From Novosphingobium resinovorum (GTDB lineage Bacteria > Pseudomonadota > Alphaproteobacteria > Sphingomonadales > Sphingomonadaceae): a stretch of DNA of 64,000 nt. This document shows positions 7,963 through 17,500 of the stretch, piece by piece. Every line of letters begins with the position of its first letter. Position 1 is the stretch's first letter. Location of the stretch: NCBI RefSeq assembly GCF_001742225.1, contig NZ_CP017077.1, forward strand, positions 868,001-932,000, in the 5' to 3' direction. The translations under genes and the position numbers were made by a program. The notes beneath the pieces are model-generated. The model was not told the DNA's origin. It saw nothing but the letters and a program-made list of their open reading frames with translations, and did no database searches.

Positions 7963-8507
7963 ATGAAATATAGAGCATCAAATTATCTCTTACCTGCTCT
8001 GTTTCTGCTGGCTTCCAGCATTGTCATGCCGGCGCAAGCGAATACTGATAAGAGTGATGATTTTTTTCAGGCGAACAGTCTGCATTAAATTTTATGGCCA
8101 TCCTTCAACCAGAACTCAGCGAGCTTGAGAAAAAGCGATATTGTTGTGAAGTTGAAGGGCTGAGATATACACACTATTGGTACAAGCTAGGCGAAAGAGA
8201 GGTTGTGGTTGCCTTGGGAGTCGACAAGATCGGCAAGCTCCGGCAGGTCGATATTCGATACCCAAAGCAGAAAAATAAATGCATCGATACACCCGATCCC
8301 AAATCCCTTTCGCAGATACTCTTGGAACACAGCGATCCAGATTTCTCTAACGATTACAACGTCAATTTATTAGGCAGTAGTGGAAAGTCAGTTTGGGAAG
8401 GAAACGGCACCCCCAGCAGTGGAGGTGCGAAGTTCGGAAGAACCTCATACGTTTTCATGAAGATGATGGGTGTTTGCCGAGTGCGGATGACCCGCCATTC
8501 CGATTAG
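7963..8507 (+). pseudogene. Secreted protein with frameshift at a T7 run
   Basis: The ATG at 7963 opens a signal peptide (hydrophobic run ALFLLASSIVMPAQA) that reads into a run of seven T at 8061-8067 and stops at 8086-8088. One extra T would join it to the downstream frame, giving DDFFSGEQSALNFMAIL and continuing to a stop at 8507. The downstream part (from ATG 8094, 137 residues) has a CC pair and a C-terminal KMMGVCRV. The full product would be about 180 residues, exported and of unknown function. Either it is a recent loss, a phase-variable gene, or a homopolymer sequencing error. Confidence 0.6.
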
Positions 8508-8522
8508 AAGCCGTGCTATCCG

Positions 8523-8645
8523 ATGTCCGCTCACCACCCCTTTCGGCCCCTCAGGAAGCCGAGGGCTGCTCTCCATAGCGGCCTGTCCGGTTCCTGCCGC
8601 GTGGGAAGAAATGCAGCCTGACCGGACACGCCCCGTTACAGACAT
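8523..8645 (+). repeat. Array hairpin repeat, copy F
   Basis: It starts ATGTCCGCTCACCACCCC and ends CACGCCCC...ACAGACAT, so the ends are imperfect inverted repeats. The arms have diverged (CAGGAAGCC and TTCCTGCC), but GAAATGCAGCCTGACCGG is identical to copy D. Confidence 0.75.
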
Positions 8646-8679
8646 TGATCAGCACGTTCATCCAGAGCATGCTCTGGAA

Positions 8680-9120
8680 ATGAGGATCGCCGAAGCTATC
8701 GCAATTTTACCGGCATTGGCACTCGCCGGATGCGTTACCACAACCCCGAAGGTCATTGTCGATGAAGGCGCTCGTGATGCTATTTGCAAATTGTCCGCTG
8801 ACATCCAATGGACGCCGTTTGGTAACGTCCAATGGGCGGAAGACATAAATGAGCGGAACCGGCTGAATAGCATGGTGGATCGATCTCAGTTTTCGGCACT
8901 GCCATCGACCATAATTTGCCCTGACGGAGTTCGGCACCTCCACAAATCGCGCAATCGTGTGCCGTTTGGTGAGTTTTGGATAGCGAAGGATCATAGCCAT
9001 GCGGCAATTACCGGCGGTTTTATCGGCGGTGAATTGCTCGGGGGTGGTGGCACCTGCTACTACCAACGGATTGATAATAAATGGGTTCGTGAAGGGTGCG
9101 TCAACGAATGGTCGATTTGA
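8680..9120 (+). CDS. Small lipoprotein, unknown function
   Basis: 146 residues from the ATG at 8680. It has a hydrophobic leader and lipobox LAGC (Cys about residue 18), followed by a threonine-rich linker. The mature part has three further Cys and a glycine-rich segment (GGFIGGELLGGGG) near the C-terminus. The family is unknown. It is the last gene of the array; a repeat head (GGTAACCACCC, about 9130) follows and is cut off. Confidence 0.6.
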   Translation: MRIAEAIAILPALALAGCVTTTPKVIVDEGARDAICKLSADIQWTPFGNVQWAEDINERNRLNSMVDRSQFSALPSTIICPDGVRHLHKSRNRVPFGEFWIAKDHSHAAITGGFIGGELLGGGGTCYYQRIDNKWVREGCVNEWSI

Positions 9121-9194
9121 TCAACGGCAGGTAACCACCCAAGACTGCCACGTCCCAGGCATTCGCTGAGCCGGTTAGTCGCCGCCGCCACAGC

Positions 9195-9687
9195 GTAAGC
9201 GTACGGCCTCGCGCGTGTTGCGACATTCAGGCTCGGCGCTGATGGACCTCCGCTAAGGAGTCTCTTTCTGGACTCCAGAAGGAGGCCAAGTGAAGGACCG
9301 GGTGGAGATCATCGCGCGCACCGAGCGGCGCAGGAAGTTTTCGGATGTCCAGAAGACAGCGATCCTCGCCGAGCCGGATGCAGACGGCGTATCGGTCCGT
9401 CAGGTCGCTGAGCGCCATGAGATTGCCGAGAGCCTGATTTATAACTGGCGGTCGACGCGTCGTCAGGCGGCGGCCATTGCCGGCGAGGCGCTCAAGTTCA
9501 TTCCCTACGGTGCAATCATAACGATGGAGCTTGCGGCTGCGCCTGTCGTGCCCGAGCCCCAGAAGACGCAGCGACCGGTTCCGTCGCCGATGCCGTCAGC
9601 GCCAGAGGAACTAATCCTATCACTTTGCCCACGCCCGTCGATGTCGGGCGCTCACCTCAAAGATCCCAATCGAATCTTAGCGCTGAA
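9195..9687 (+). mobile_element. IS66-family remnant (left end plus tnpA)
   Basis: GTAAGCG at 9195-9201 matches the start of IS66 terminal repeats, and the tnpA-like gene begins about 95 bases inside, as usual in IS66. No tnpB or tnpC follows; the element is cut off before an inverted repeat at 9689. Confidence 0.6.
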
Positions 9688-9691
9688 GTGA
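9290..9691 (+). pseudogene. IS66 TnpA-like protein, C-terminus lost
   Basis: A GTG start preceded by AGGAGG (spaced 4) gives 133 residues. The N-terminal helix-turn-helix is typical of IS66 TnpA (RRRKFSDVQKTAILAE, VRQVAERHEIAESLIYNWR). After about residue 100 (APEELILS) the sequence loses resemblance, and tnpB/tnpC are absent, so the gene is a non-functional fragment. Confidence 0.7.
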
Positions 9692-9758
9692 AGGAAGGAC
9701 AGGCCAGACGCCACCAGCTTTTTGGATTAGCGCGTCGCCTGGCCTGTCCTTCCTTCAC
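9689..9758. repeat. Perfect 19-bp inverted repeat
   Basis: GTGAAGGAAGGACAGGCCA (9689-9707) is repeated inverted at 9740-9758, with the intervening 32 bases partly complementary (GACGC...GCGTCGCC). It sits exactly where the IS66 remnant and the PP-loop gene both lose homology, so it is either the end of a third element or a recombination scar. There is no U-tract, so a terminator is unlikely. Confidence 0.8.
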
Positions 9759-10152
9759 GAGCTAACGTGACATCAGCTGAGCCCAGACCTAAGGAGCAAC
9801 TGTGCCTGCCGAACGCGATGCTCGGGAGGCAGCCATTGGTCAGGAGCGATCCTGCAAGGTCATCGTAAGGCGGCCAGTTCTTGAAGCGCCGCGTTATGTA
9901 GCGAACCACGCGGTATTCAATACCACGCTCGGCCATCCAGCCCGCCATGATCTTTTGAAAGGCGTAAGTCTCGTCCTTCTCCGCTCCCGGATCTGCGGTG
10001 AGAACAAGATCCGGCGCGAGGCCTCGGCTCACGAGTTCGAGCAGCAGCGCCGTGCTGTCAACACCGACGCCGTAGCACAAGACGCTAGGGTGAGGCCTTG
10101 GAAGACGGAGGTAATCGGGCACGCGCGAGCGCTGCCCGGCATGGCGGGCCAT
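9727..10152 (-). pseudogene. PP-loop ATPase (PAPS reductase-like), C-terminally truncated
   Basis: From the ATG at 10152 (MARHAGQ). The PP-loop is YGVGVDSTALL (about residues 26-36). The nucleotide-binding fold continues through LVLTADPGAEKDETY and GIEYRVVRY, and the Cys of the conserved HSCS is present. Plasmid- and phage-borne relatives (PAPS reductase/ATP sulfurylase-like) run on for about 100 more residues. Here the sequence departs right after HSCS (about 9790) and ends in the inverted repeat, giving 141 residues. Probably inactive. It may have acted on nucleotides or sulfur transfer, but the family is poorly assigned. Confidence 0.65.
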
Positions 10153-10246
10153 GGAACGTTTCCTTGAGCAAGCAGGAGCAGTTGGCGGCGCGGAACCGAA
10201 TGAGGCCGTCGGTTCCAGCGCATTCACAGGTTGTGGCCCGCTGACG

Positions 10247-10549
10247 CTATTCGAATGACGCCGAGTCCGGCTGCCGCGGCGCCGAAGCGCCTGATGGTGC
10301 CGACGGAGGGTCATCGTCTGGGTCCATTTCCAGCGTCACGGACAGAGCAAGGCTGAAATCGCGGATGCGCGGATCGCAAAAGTCGCTTTCGATCGCGCGG
10401 TGGTGACCAATACGCTCCGCCTCGGGTTCATCGCAGGCAGTGAGACGGTAGGTCTCTTCGGCATAAAGCCGGCCCTGACACGAAAATCGTGCAGTGATGA
10501 CATAAGTGAAGGCGCCTCCCTGCAGCGACGGGTTTGAAGAACTGTTCAT
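10247..10549 (-). CDS. Hypothetical protein of the plasmid backbone
   Basis: 100 residues from the ATG at 10549 (MNSSSNPS); an upstream in-frame extension to 10609 is proline/arginine-rich and unlikely. A beta-strand-like stretch (FTYVITARFSCQGRLYAEETYRL) precedes an acidic, proline-rich C-terminus. The family is unknown. It lies between the PP-loop gene and the DUF932 gene on the same strand. Confidence 0.55.
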   Translation of the reverse strand: MNSSSNPSLQGGAFTYVITARFSCQGRLYAEETYRLTACDEPEAERIGHHRAIESDFCDPRIRDFSLALSVTLEMDPDDDPPSAPSGASAPRQPDSASFE

Positions 10550-10642
10550 GGTGTCTGTCCTGAAAAATGCCCGCCGAAGCGGGCCGGGCACGGGAACGCG
10601 GCCCCGCATCTGGAGCGGACCGCGGGATCGAAATGGATACGG

Positions 10643-11833
10643 CTAGTTGACCTTCTGCATCAGGCGCCGAGCCTTGCCTTCAAGGTCGAGCCGTGCGTCC
10701 TGATTGGTCTTGCCGCGGGCGAGAGCAGTAATGCCCTGAACGAAGTCGAAAACGGACGCGGGAGGGTGCCCTTCCTCGGAAAGCACGGCGGCGATGATCT
10801 TGCCTGTATCGGCCTTCGAGAACCCCTGCCCGCGCAGGAAGGTCTCACGATCCTCGTCCTTGCGCGCGACAATCCGCTCGCGTGCCGAGCGGATGCCCGT
10901 CACGAAATCGCTGGGCGAAGAGTCCGCAAAGCTCGTCAGTGCCGGCGCCGCCTGCTGCGCGAAGCGGTTGGCTGCAAACTTGGAATGGCGGATGCTGATT
11001 TCCTGGAAGTTCTCGACGCCCCACAGGTTCCTGTTCATACATACCGCCCGCAGGTAGAATGTCGCGATCCCGAGAGTCTTGGATCCGACCTCGCTGTTCC
11101 ACGCATAAAAGCCCCGAAAGTAGAGATCCGGGTCGCCGTTGGGCAGCTTTCCGGCCTCGATCGGATGCGTATCGTCGACGAAGAACAGGAATACGTCGCG
11201 GTCGGACGCATAGAGCGTTGTCGTCTCGCTGCTGATGTCGACGTAGGGGTTGTAGACCATCGAGGACCAGTCGAGGACGCCCGGCACCTTCCAGCGGGTA
11301 TCACCGGTGCCATTGCCGGCGAAGCGCATGACGGCCTCGACCAGCTCGTGGTCCCAGATACGCCCGTAGTCCGGTCCGGTCACAGCGCGCAATTCGCTCC
11401 TGCCATTGCCGGTTTCGAGCATTTTCACATGCTCGCCGCGATGGGCGATAAGCCCGTGTTGCAGATTGATGCTGGCCAGTGCCCCGGGAAGATCGCGCAG
11501 GTATCCTGCGGGCGCGCCGACGAGCGAACAGAGCTGGCCGAACGACCAGTGCGTGGGGGCCAGCACGGTGTCGGAACCGGGCGCCAGCAGACGAAGACTG
11601 GTCGCATCCCCGCTGCGCGCCTCGATGCGAAGCGCACGGCTTTCGACAATACGGGTCGTCGCCTGGTCAGCGCGGCGGCGCACATGGGCATGGAGGTCGT
11701 CGAGCGAGAGGAAACGTTCGTCGTCAGGACGGCTGAACCATTCGGACGATACACGCGAAACGTTCTCGCCGCGGCTGATGTCGACCTTGTAACCGGCTTG
11801 CGGCGCCGGGGCGGCATTTGCGATGCTGTTCAT
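10643..11833 (-). CDS. DUF932 protein (phage/plasmid-like)
   Basis: 396 residues from the ATG at 11833, with AAGGAG about ten bases upstream. It has the DUF932 pattern: SFGQLCSLVGAPAGYLRDLP, a RAVTGPDYGRIWDHELVEAV core and VCMNRNLWGV, then a helical C-terminus. The family is common on large alphaproteobacterial plasmids and integrative elements, usually near DNA-modifying and ParB-like genes as here. Its biochemical function is unknown. It is separated by 56 bases from the next upstream gene and is probably transcribed with it. Confidence 0.85.
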   Translation of the reverse strand: MNSIANAAPAPQAGYKVDISRGENVSRVSSEWFSRPDDERFLSLDDLHAHVRRRADQATTRIVESRALRIEARSGDATSLRLLAPGSDTVLAPTHWSFGQLCSLVGAPAGYLRDLPGALASINLQHGLIAHRGEHVKMLETGNGRSELRAVTGPDYGRIWDHELVEAVMRFAGNGTGDTRWKVPGVLDWSSMVYNPYVDISSETTTLYASDRDVFLFFVDDTHPIEAGKLPNGDPDLYFRGFYAWNSEVGSKTLGIATFYLRAVCMNRNLWGVENFQEISIRHSKFAANRFAQQAAPALTSFADSSPSDFVTGIRSARERIVARKDEDRETFLRGQGFSKADTGKIIAAVLSEEGHPPASVFDFVQGITALARGKTNQDARLDLEGKARRLMQKVN

Positions 11834-11889
11834 GGGAGGAAACTCCTTGAGGTGTTCTGGCTCCATCCAACGGCGAAGCCATCCCTCCC

Positions 11890-12612
11890 TCACCTTCTTC
11901 CCTCCTCCGACCCTGGTCGTGGGGTGTCGTCTTCGGCAGCAATCCTGGAGATGGCAGCGTCGAGCTGTCCTGGACGCAGGCGGTAGAGCCATACCGGACC
12001 GAGGCGATTGCGGACGTTGCGAAGAGCTGCGCCGCAAGGCTCATCGAGATCCCCGCCGTTCATCCAGAGGTCCGTCAGTGCCCGCTTCCAGTAGCGGCCA
12101 TGGCGCGCGCGGAATGACGCAAGAGCCCGCCACATCGCGGCTGTCGGGCCTCCACGCGTGTCGGGCTCCCGGGAGCTTACCCTCATGGGCGGGATCGTCA
12201 CGTTCGCCGCGCGGAAATGACCCTCGATCGCTTCCAGGTCTCCAAGCGAGCGGATTTCCGGGAGAGACAGAACCAGCGTATCGGAACTGGTGACGAGGTA
12301 TGATTGTGGTTCGCCGGTGCCGTCGAAGACCACGCGTTCGGCCTCCCATGAACCGGTAAAGCCGTCACACCAGCGAGCGAAGAGGAGGCCCTGCGCGACG
12401 CAGAAGGCTTCCAGCTGGACAAAGCAGCCCCAGGCTACGTCGCGCGCGACGAGTTCGAGCGGTTCGTTCTCAGGGATATCGTGTTCGTCGAACCCGGCGG
12501 CATCCCAGTCGGTCGAGAGCCCCTCATCCACGATGATGGCGATGAACGTGGCAAGGAGATCCCGTGTCAGTGTTCCACCCACCCGGATGGATGCGTTTAC
12601 GCGGTCAGCCAT
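11890..12612 (-). CDS. Hypothetical protein of the plasmid backbone
   Basis: 240 residues from the ATG at 12612 (MADRVNASI). It is acidic and soluble, with no signal peptide or membrane segment. The C-terminal quarter ends RLRPGQLDAAISRIAAEDD. It is not a family I can name. Position and orientation place it in one operon with the DUF932 gene. Confidence 0.65.
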   Translation of the reverse strand: MADRVNASIRVGGTLTRDLLATFIAIIVDEGLSTDWDAAGFDEHDIPENEPLELVARDVAWGCFVQLEAFCVAQGLLFARWCDGFTGSWEAERVVFDGTGEPQSYLVTSSDTLVLSLPEIRSLGDLEAIEGHFRAANVTIPPMRVSSREPDTRGGPTAAMWRALASFRARHGRYWKRALTDLWMNGGDLDEPCGAALRNVRNRLGPVWLYRLRPGQLDAAISRIAAEDDTPRPGSEEGRR

Positions 12613-12662
12613 GGCAGACCTGCCTTTCGTTTGTGCTGGCGGTGGAAATGTCGGCGCATATT

Positions 12663-12980
12663 TCACGCTGAAGCCGCGCCGATCAGGTAGCGAAGTCTGG
12701 CGAAGGCAGCCTCCTCGCCGGCGCGGACGCCGCGAGCAAAGGCGAGGGAATGAAGCGAGAAGGCGATCGCCGCGACGGCAGGCGCGGTATCGACGGGGAT
12801 GAGTGTGAGAAACGCGCCTTCGTCATCGTGGAGCGAGAGCATCCCCTCATTTGCAGGGTCGATCGGCAGCGCGACACGCGCGACCGACCCGATCCGCTCG
12901 AGGTCACGGTTGTAGCTTTCGACCAGCAGCGAATGGATGCTGATCACTTCGTGCGAACTGCGAGAATGGGCATCTGGCAT
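12663..12980 (-). CDS. Small hypothetical protein of the plasmid backbone
   Basis: 105 residues from the ATG at 12980 (MPDAHSR), which has AAAAGG nine bases upstream. Another ATG six codons earlier (12998) is possible. Predominantly helical and alanine-rich in the second half (AVAAIAFSLHSLAFARGV). No recognised domain. It precedes the 240-residue gene by about 50 bases. Confidence 0.55.
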   Translation of the reverse strand: MPDAHSRSSHEVISIHSLLVESYNRDLERIGSVARVALPIDPANEGMLSLHDDEGAFLTLIPVDTAPAVAAIAFSLHSLAFARGVRAGEEAAFARLRYLIGAASA

Positions 12981-13214
12981 GGCAGGAGACCTTTTCATGA
13001 GCACTGCCGGCAAACCGCCTGCCGACATGCCCTCCACTCCTTCCTCCCCTCCCAGCGCATGCGCCGGCAGTTCCTTGCCCCGCATGGTGCCGACTGCGCG
13101 GTACTCCCCAGGTTCAAGAGCAGGAAGAGTACCAATCTCCGGCTTCATGACTCCCAATTGCCAAACCTATGATTTCCAATTACCGTACTTGTTAAATCCA
13201 ATCTCCGAGGCAGA

Positions 13215-14435
13215 ATGTTCGAGCGTTTCGTGACACCACGGGTCGAGGAAGCCCTCACCGATACCCCCGTCGTTTTGCTCGTCGGACCTCGCCGTGCGGG
13301 CAAGACCACGCTGGTGCGAAGTATGGTCGGGAGCGGGCGAACCTATATCACCCTCGATGATCAGACCGCGCTGGAGGCGGCGACATCCGATCCCGCCGGT
13401 TTCATACGCGGCCTGGACCACGCCGTCATAGACGAGATACAGCGCGCACCGGAGTTGATGCTCGCCATCAAGAAAGCCGTCGACGAGGATTATCGTGCCG
13501 GCCGTTTTCTGCTTACCGGCTCCGCGAATGTACTGACCCTACCCAGGGTGGCGGACAGTCTCGCGGGAAGAATTGAGACGATCCAGATGTTGCCGCTCGC
13601 ACGGGCGGAGATCGCCGGTACCCGACCTGCGCTTCTCGACGATCTTTTTACCGGAAATCTGCGCAATCCCACGAACACGATTATCGGAGGTGACCTCGTG
13701 GAGGTGGTCATGCTCGGCGGGTTTCCAGAGGCGATAGCCCGCTCGAGCGAACGCCGCCGCCAGGACTGGGCCCGTTCCTACCTGAGCTCGGTGCTCACCC
13801 GGGATCTAAGGGATATCGCGGATATCGAGCGGATGACGGACCTGCCCCGCTTCGTGCGCCTTCTGGCGGAGCATTCGGGACAACTGGTCAACTATTCCCA
13901 GTTCGGCGCCGCGATCGGCGTCACTCACAAGACCGGCCAACGATACGTGGGCCTGCTCGAACAGATCTTTCTCGTCGCGACGCTGCGACCCTGGTTCACC
14001 AATACGGTCAAGCGGATCATCAAGACTCCCAAGCTCCATTTTGTAGACTCTGGCCTGTTGGCGTCGATCCGCGGCCTCAGCATCGAGCGTGTCCGCGACG
14101 ATCACTCGATACTCGGCGCTTTGCTCGAGACCTTTGTCTTCTCCGAAGTCCTGAAGCTCATGAGCGCGTCAAGCCTCAGTCTGACACCTTACCATTTCCG
14201 TGATCAACAGATGCGCGAAGTCGACATCGTGCTCGAACGCGACGATGGCATAGTCGTCGGGATCGAGATCAAGGCGTCCGCCACCGTAAAGGCAAGCGAC
14301 TTCGCAGGGATCAGGACCCTGGCCGAGAGCTGTAACGATCGGTTTGCCCAAGGCGTCGTCCTCTATGACGGCACGGAAATCATACCATTTGGCGACCGGA
14401 TGGCGGCGGTACCGCTGTCGGTTTTGTGGAGCTGA
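13215..14435 (+). CDS. AAA_14 ATPase with DUF4143 domain
   Basis: 406 residues. The P-loop is VGPRRAGKTTLV (about residues 23-34), Walker B is HAVIDEIQ, and sensor-1 is LLTGSANV. The C-terminal DUF4143 part has the conserved FVDSGLLASI, LLETFVFSEVLK and a nuclease-like EVDIVLE...VGIEIKAS motif (about residues 340-360). Such proteins are widespread, mobile and of unsettled role; toxin- or defence-linked functions have been proposed. It is the only plus-strand gene inside the minus-strand backbone block, suggesting a single-gene insertion. Confidence 0.85.
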   Translation: MFERFVTPRVEEALTDTPVVLLVGPRRAGKTTLVRSMVGSGRTYITLDDQTALEAATSDPAGFIRGLDHAVIDEIQRAPELMLAIKKAVDEDYRAGRFLLTGSANVLTLPRVADSLAGRIETIQMLPLARAEIAGTRPALLDDLFTGNLRNPTNTIIGGDLVEVVMLGGFPEAIARSSERRRQDWARSYLSSVLTRDLRDIADIERMTDLPRFVRLLAEHSGQLVNYSQFGAAIGVTHKTGQRYVGLLEQIFLVATLRPWFTNTVKRIIKTPKLHFVDSGLLASIRGLSIERVRDDHSILGALLETFVFSEVLKLMSASSLSLTPYHFRDQQMREVDIVLERDDGIVVGIEIKASATVKASDFAGIRTLAESCNDRFAQGVVLYDGTEIIPFGDRMAAVPLSVLWS

Positions 14436-14558
14436 TCTATACGCGCGGTGGGCGTATTTGCCTGTAGGGGTGTCCCAAAGCCCGGCACTGTCGGTCGACC
14501 ATCCGACGCTTGCCGTCCCATCGCCTGGCCGCCTGACACCGTGAATGGCGCTGGAATG

Positions 14559-17500
14559 TCACTGTTGAACCGAAGGGGTCGGTGCGACATCACCGAACGT
14601 CTCCTCGATCGCCGTCAGCACTTCCAGTGCCCGGTCCAGCGGCACGAACAGCCGGGTCCGGAACTGGATGATCTCGGTAAAGCATCCCAGCGCCTTGAGA
14701 CGTGGCAGTCGCGCGACGTCGAAGTCCTTGATCTCGAGACGAAGGTCATCGGCGACGCGAGCGTACCTCAGCGAGGCGCCCGGCAAGGCAGGGATGAAAA
14801 CGCCGCCTGACGTCGCGGCACCCGCGAAAATCTCCGCCGGCGACGGACGCACGGAAGTATCAAGCCCGAAGGCCGAGGCGACTTTCGCAAGGCCGGAAGG
14901 TGAGATTATCCGCCCCAGCATCGAGGCGCCCTGCGCATCGGTGATCCGCCAGACCCTGAGGTCATCGTCGGGGAGGCGGTTCCAGACGGGCAGCAGCAGA
15001 CCGGTTGCGATGTTTATCGCCTCGACATCGATGCGCTGCGCCAGCTCCTCACATTCGGCGGTCCAGGCAGAAGTGAAGGTGGCTTTGTCGATCGGCTCCC
15101 AGGCGCTTTCGGCGAGCCGGGTCTTGCGCATGCGCTCAGAGCCGCCAGGACGAACGAGCTCGTGGACCTCAATGCGTTCGCCATCATCGCCCAGGATTGC
15201 CCAGGAGGGCACCTTCAGTGCGATCCGCCCTGAACGGGCATTGCGCAGAAAGGTAATGCGACCCGACCCTTTCCATTGCTCCAGCAGGGGGCTGAGCGGG
15301 GTTGGCCTGCGCTTGCGGTGCACCTCGATCCGCGAGAGCCAGGTCTCGGCACCCGACTGAGGATCACGCCGCAGCAACTGGCGTTCGATGGGCACGATCG
15401 CCTCGACCATGATCGTCTCGACACCCAGGTCGAGCGTGCCGCGTTCGCGCGCGGCATCGATACGCGCCTGGATGAGGCCGAGATACTCCTCGAAGATCGC
15501 GTTCTGCGTGCCGATGCGCAGCGCGAGCAGCCGGTTGAGCCAGCGCTGGATCGGCGGCAGATCATCGAGCAGCGCGCCGCTGTCCTTGTCGATGAGCTTC
15601 AATCCGGTCATCGCGATGAACTGGGTGAGGCTTGTGCTTTCCAACTTGCCACGTGCGAGCAGGCGATACCATTGCAGCAGCGCTTCACGGGCAAGATCAC
15701 TTTCGAGGTTATCGAGCGGATCGAAGAGGTTCTGGCCGCCGGTCTGGCGCTGGCCGCGCGTGAGGGCGCCGAGGCTGTCGAGCCGCCGCGCGATCGTAGA
15801 GATGAAGCGGCGCTCGCCCTTGCAGTCGGTCGTCGCGGGCCGGAAGATCGGTGCACTCGCCTGGTTGGTACGGTTGGTTCGCCCCAGCCCCTGGATTGCC
15901 GCGGCTGCCCGCCAGCCCGGCTCGAGGAGGTAGTGCACGCGGCGCCTGTCCGCCGTCGCGCAGCCGCGGTCGGCATGGTAGCTGCGCCCGGTGCCTCCGG
16001 CATCGGAGAAGACCAGCACCTGCTTGGCCCCGCTCATGAAGGCATGGGTCTCGGCGATGTTGCTGCGCGCGCTTCGGCGCTCCACGCGCTGGCGTCCGGC
16101 TGCGTCGAGGACAATGCGACGCGAACGCCCGGTGACCTCGGCGAGGCGATCGGTCCCGAAATGCGCGACAAGCGCATCGAGCGCTGCCGGGATCGGCGGC
16201 ATCGCACAGAGCCTTTCGACAAGCTCGTCTCGGGCGCGGATGGCGGCCTGACTGTGTACGGGGCGTCCATCCTCGTCGACCATCGGTTCGGAACGTGGCT
16301 CACCATCCTCGCCCTTGAAGACGCGCATCTGGCGGGTCGGAAATGCGGTCTCGAGGTACTGGATCATGAGTTCGCGTGGACTGACCTCGATATCGAGATC
16401 AGCGCGTTCGGCGGCCGAGAGGCCGGCAAGATGCCGTTCCAGCGCGGCTTCGGATGTCGTGACCAGTTGGACGACAGGCTGGCGGCCTTCCACAATGTCC
16501 TGCTCGATCGCCGCGATGAGACTGGGCAGTTTCATCGCGATCAGGAGCTGGGCGAAGAAGCGCTGCTTGGTGCTCTCGAAACGCGAGAGCGCGCTGCCCT
16601 TCGCCTGACCATTGAGCGAACGCCCGGTCATGCCATCGACGATCCCGGTCGCTTCCAGGACGCGGTCGAGTTCGGCGTGGATGATCGCCCAGGCATCGGC
16701 ATAGGCATCGTAGATCTCGATCTGCGCGGTCGTCAGCTGGTGTTCGAGCGGATCGTACTCGACGCCGCTGAAGGTGAGCGCACGGGCGGTGTAAAAGCCC
16801 ATGGCCTTGAGGTCGCGCGCGACGATCTCCATCGCGGCGATCCCGCCATCCGAGATCGCGGTCATGAACGCTTCGCGGGTCTCGAAGGCAGAATTGTGCC
16901 ACAGGCCAAGCCGCGAGGCATAGCAAAGGTTCGCGGGATCGGTGGCGCCAGTCGCGCTGTTGTAGAGCACGCAGGCGCGGGGCAGCAGGTTCTGCAGCCG
17001 GACCCCGGCCAGTCCCTGTTCAGAACCCTTTTCCACCCCGAACCTGGTGACGGTCCCTGCGGCATTGGCCATCTCGTGCGCCTCGTCGAAGACGATGAGG
17101 CCATCGAAGTCCGCACCCAGCCAGGCAAGGATCTGCTGGAGCCGCGAGTGGCTGTCATCACGCTGCGAGCGCAGGGTGGCGAAGGTCAGGAACAGGATCC
17201 CGGTTTCCATGGTGATGGATCCGGAGAGCGGAAAGGCATCGAGCGGCTGGACATCGATGGGCAGTCCGCCGAGCGCCGCCCAGTCCCGCCGGGCATCCTC
17301 GAGCAGGCTCGCGCTCTTGGAAATCCAGACGGCGCGGCGCTGCCCCCGGCACCATCGGTCGAGGATGCAGCCCGAGATCTGGCGCCCCTTGCCCACTCCG
17401 GTACCGTCGCCCACCATGAAGCCGGCACGATAGACATGGCCATCGACATGAAGCTGCAGGAGCGTTCCGGCATCGTTGGGAGCGAAGCGGCCGGGGAGAT

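Noticed and set aside
6048..8645. Array repeats as integron attC sites
   Set aside because: No RYYYAAC/GTTRRRY cores are found at the repeat ends. The similarity to integrons is limited to layout.
2961..8645. Array repeats as a CRISPR array
   Set aside because: Copies are about 100 bp and separated by coding genes, not by short unique spacers, and there are no cas genes.
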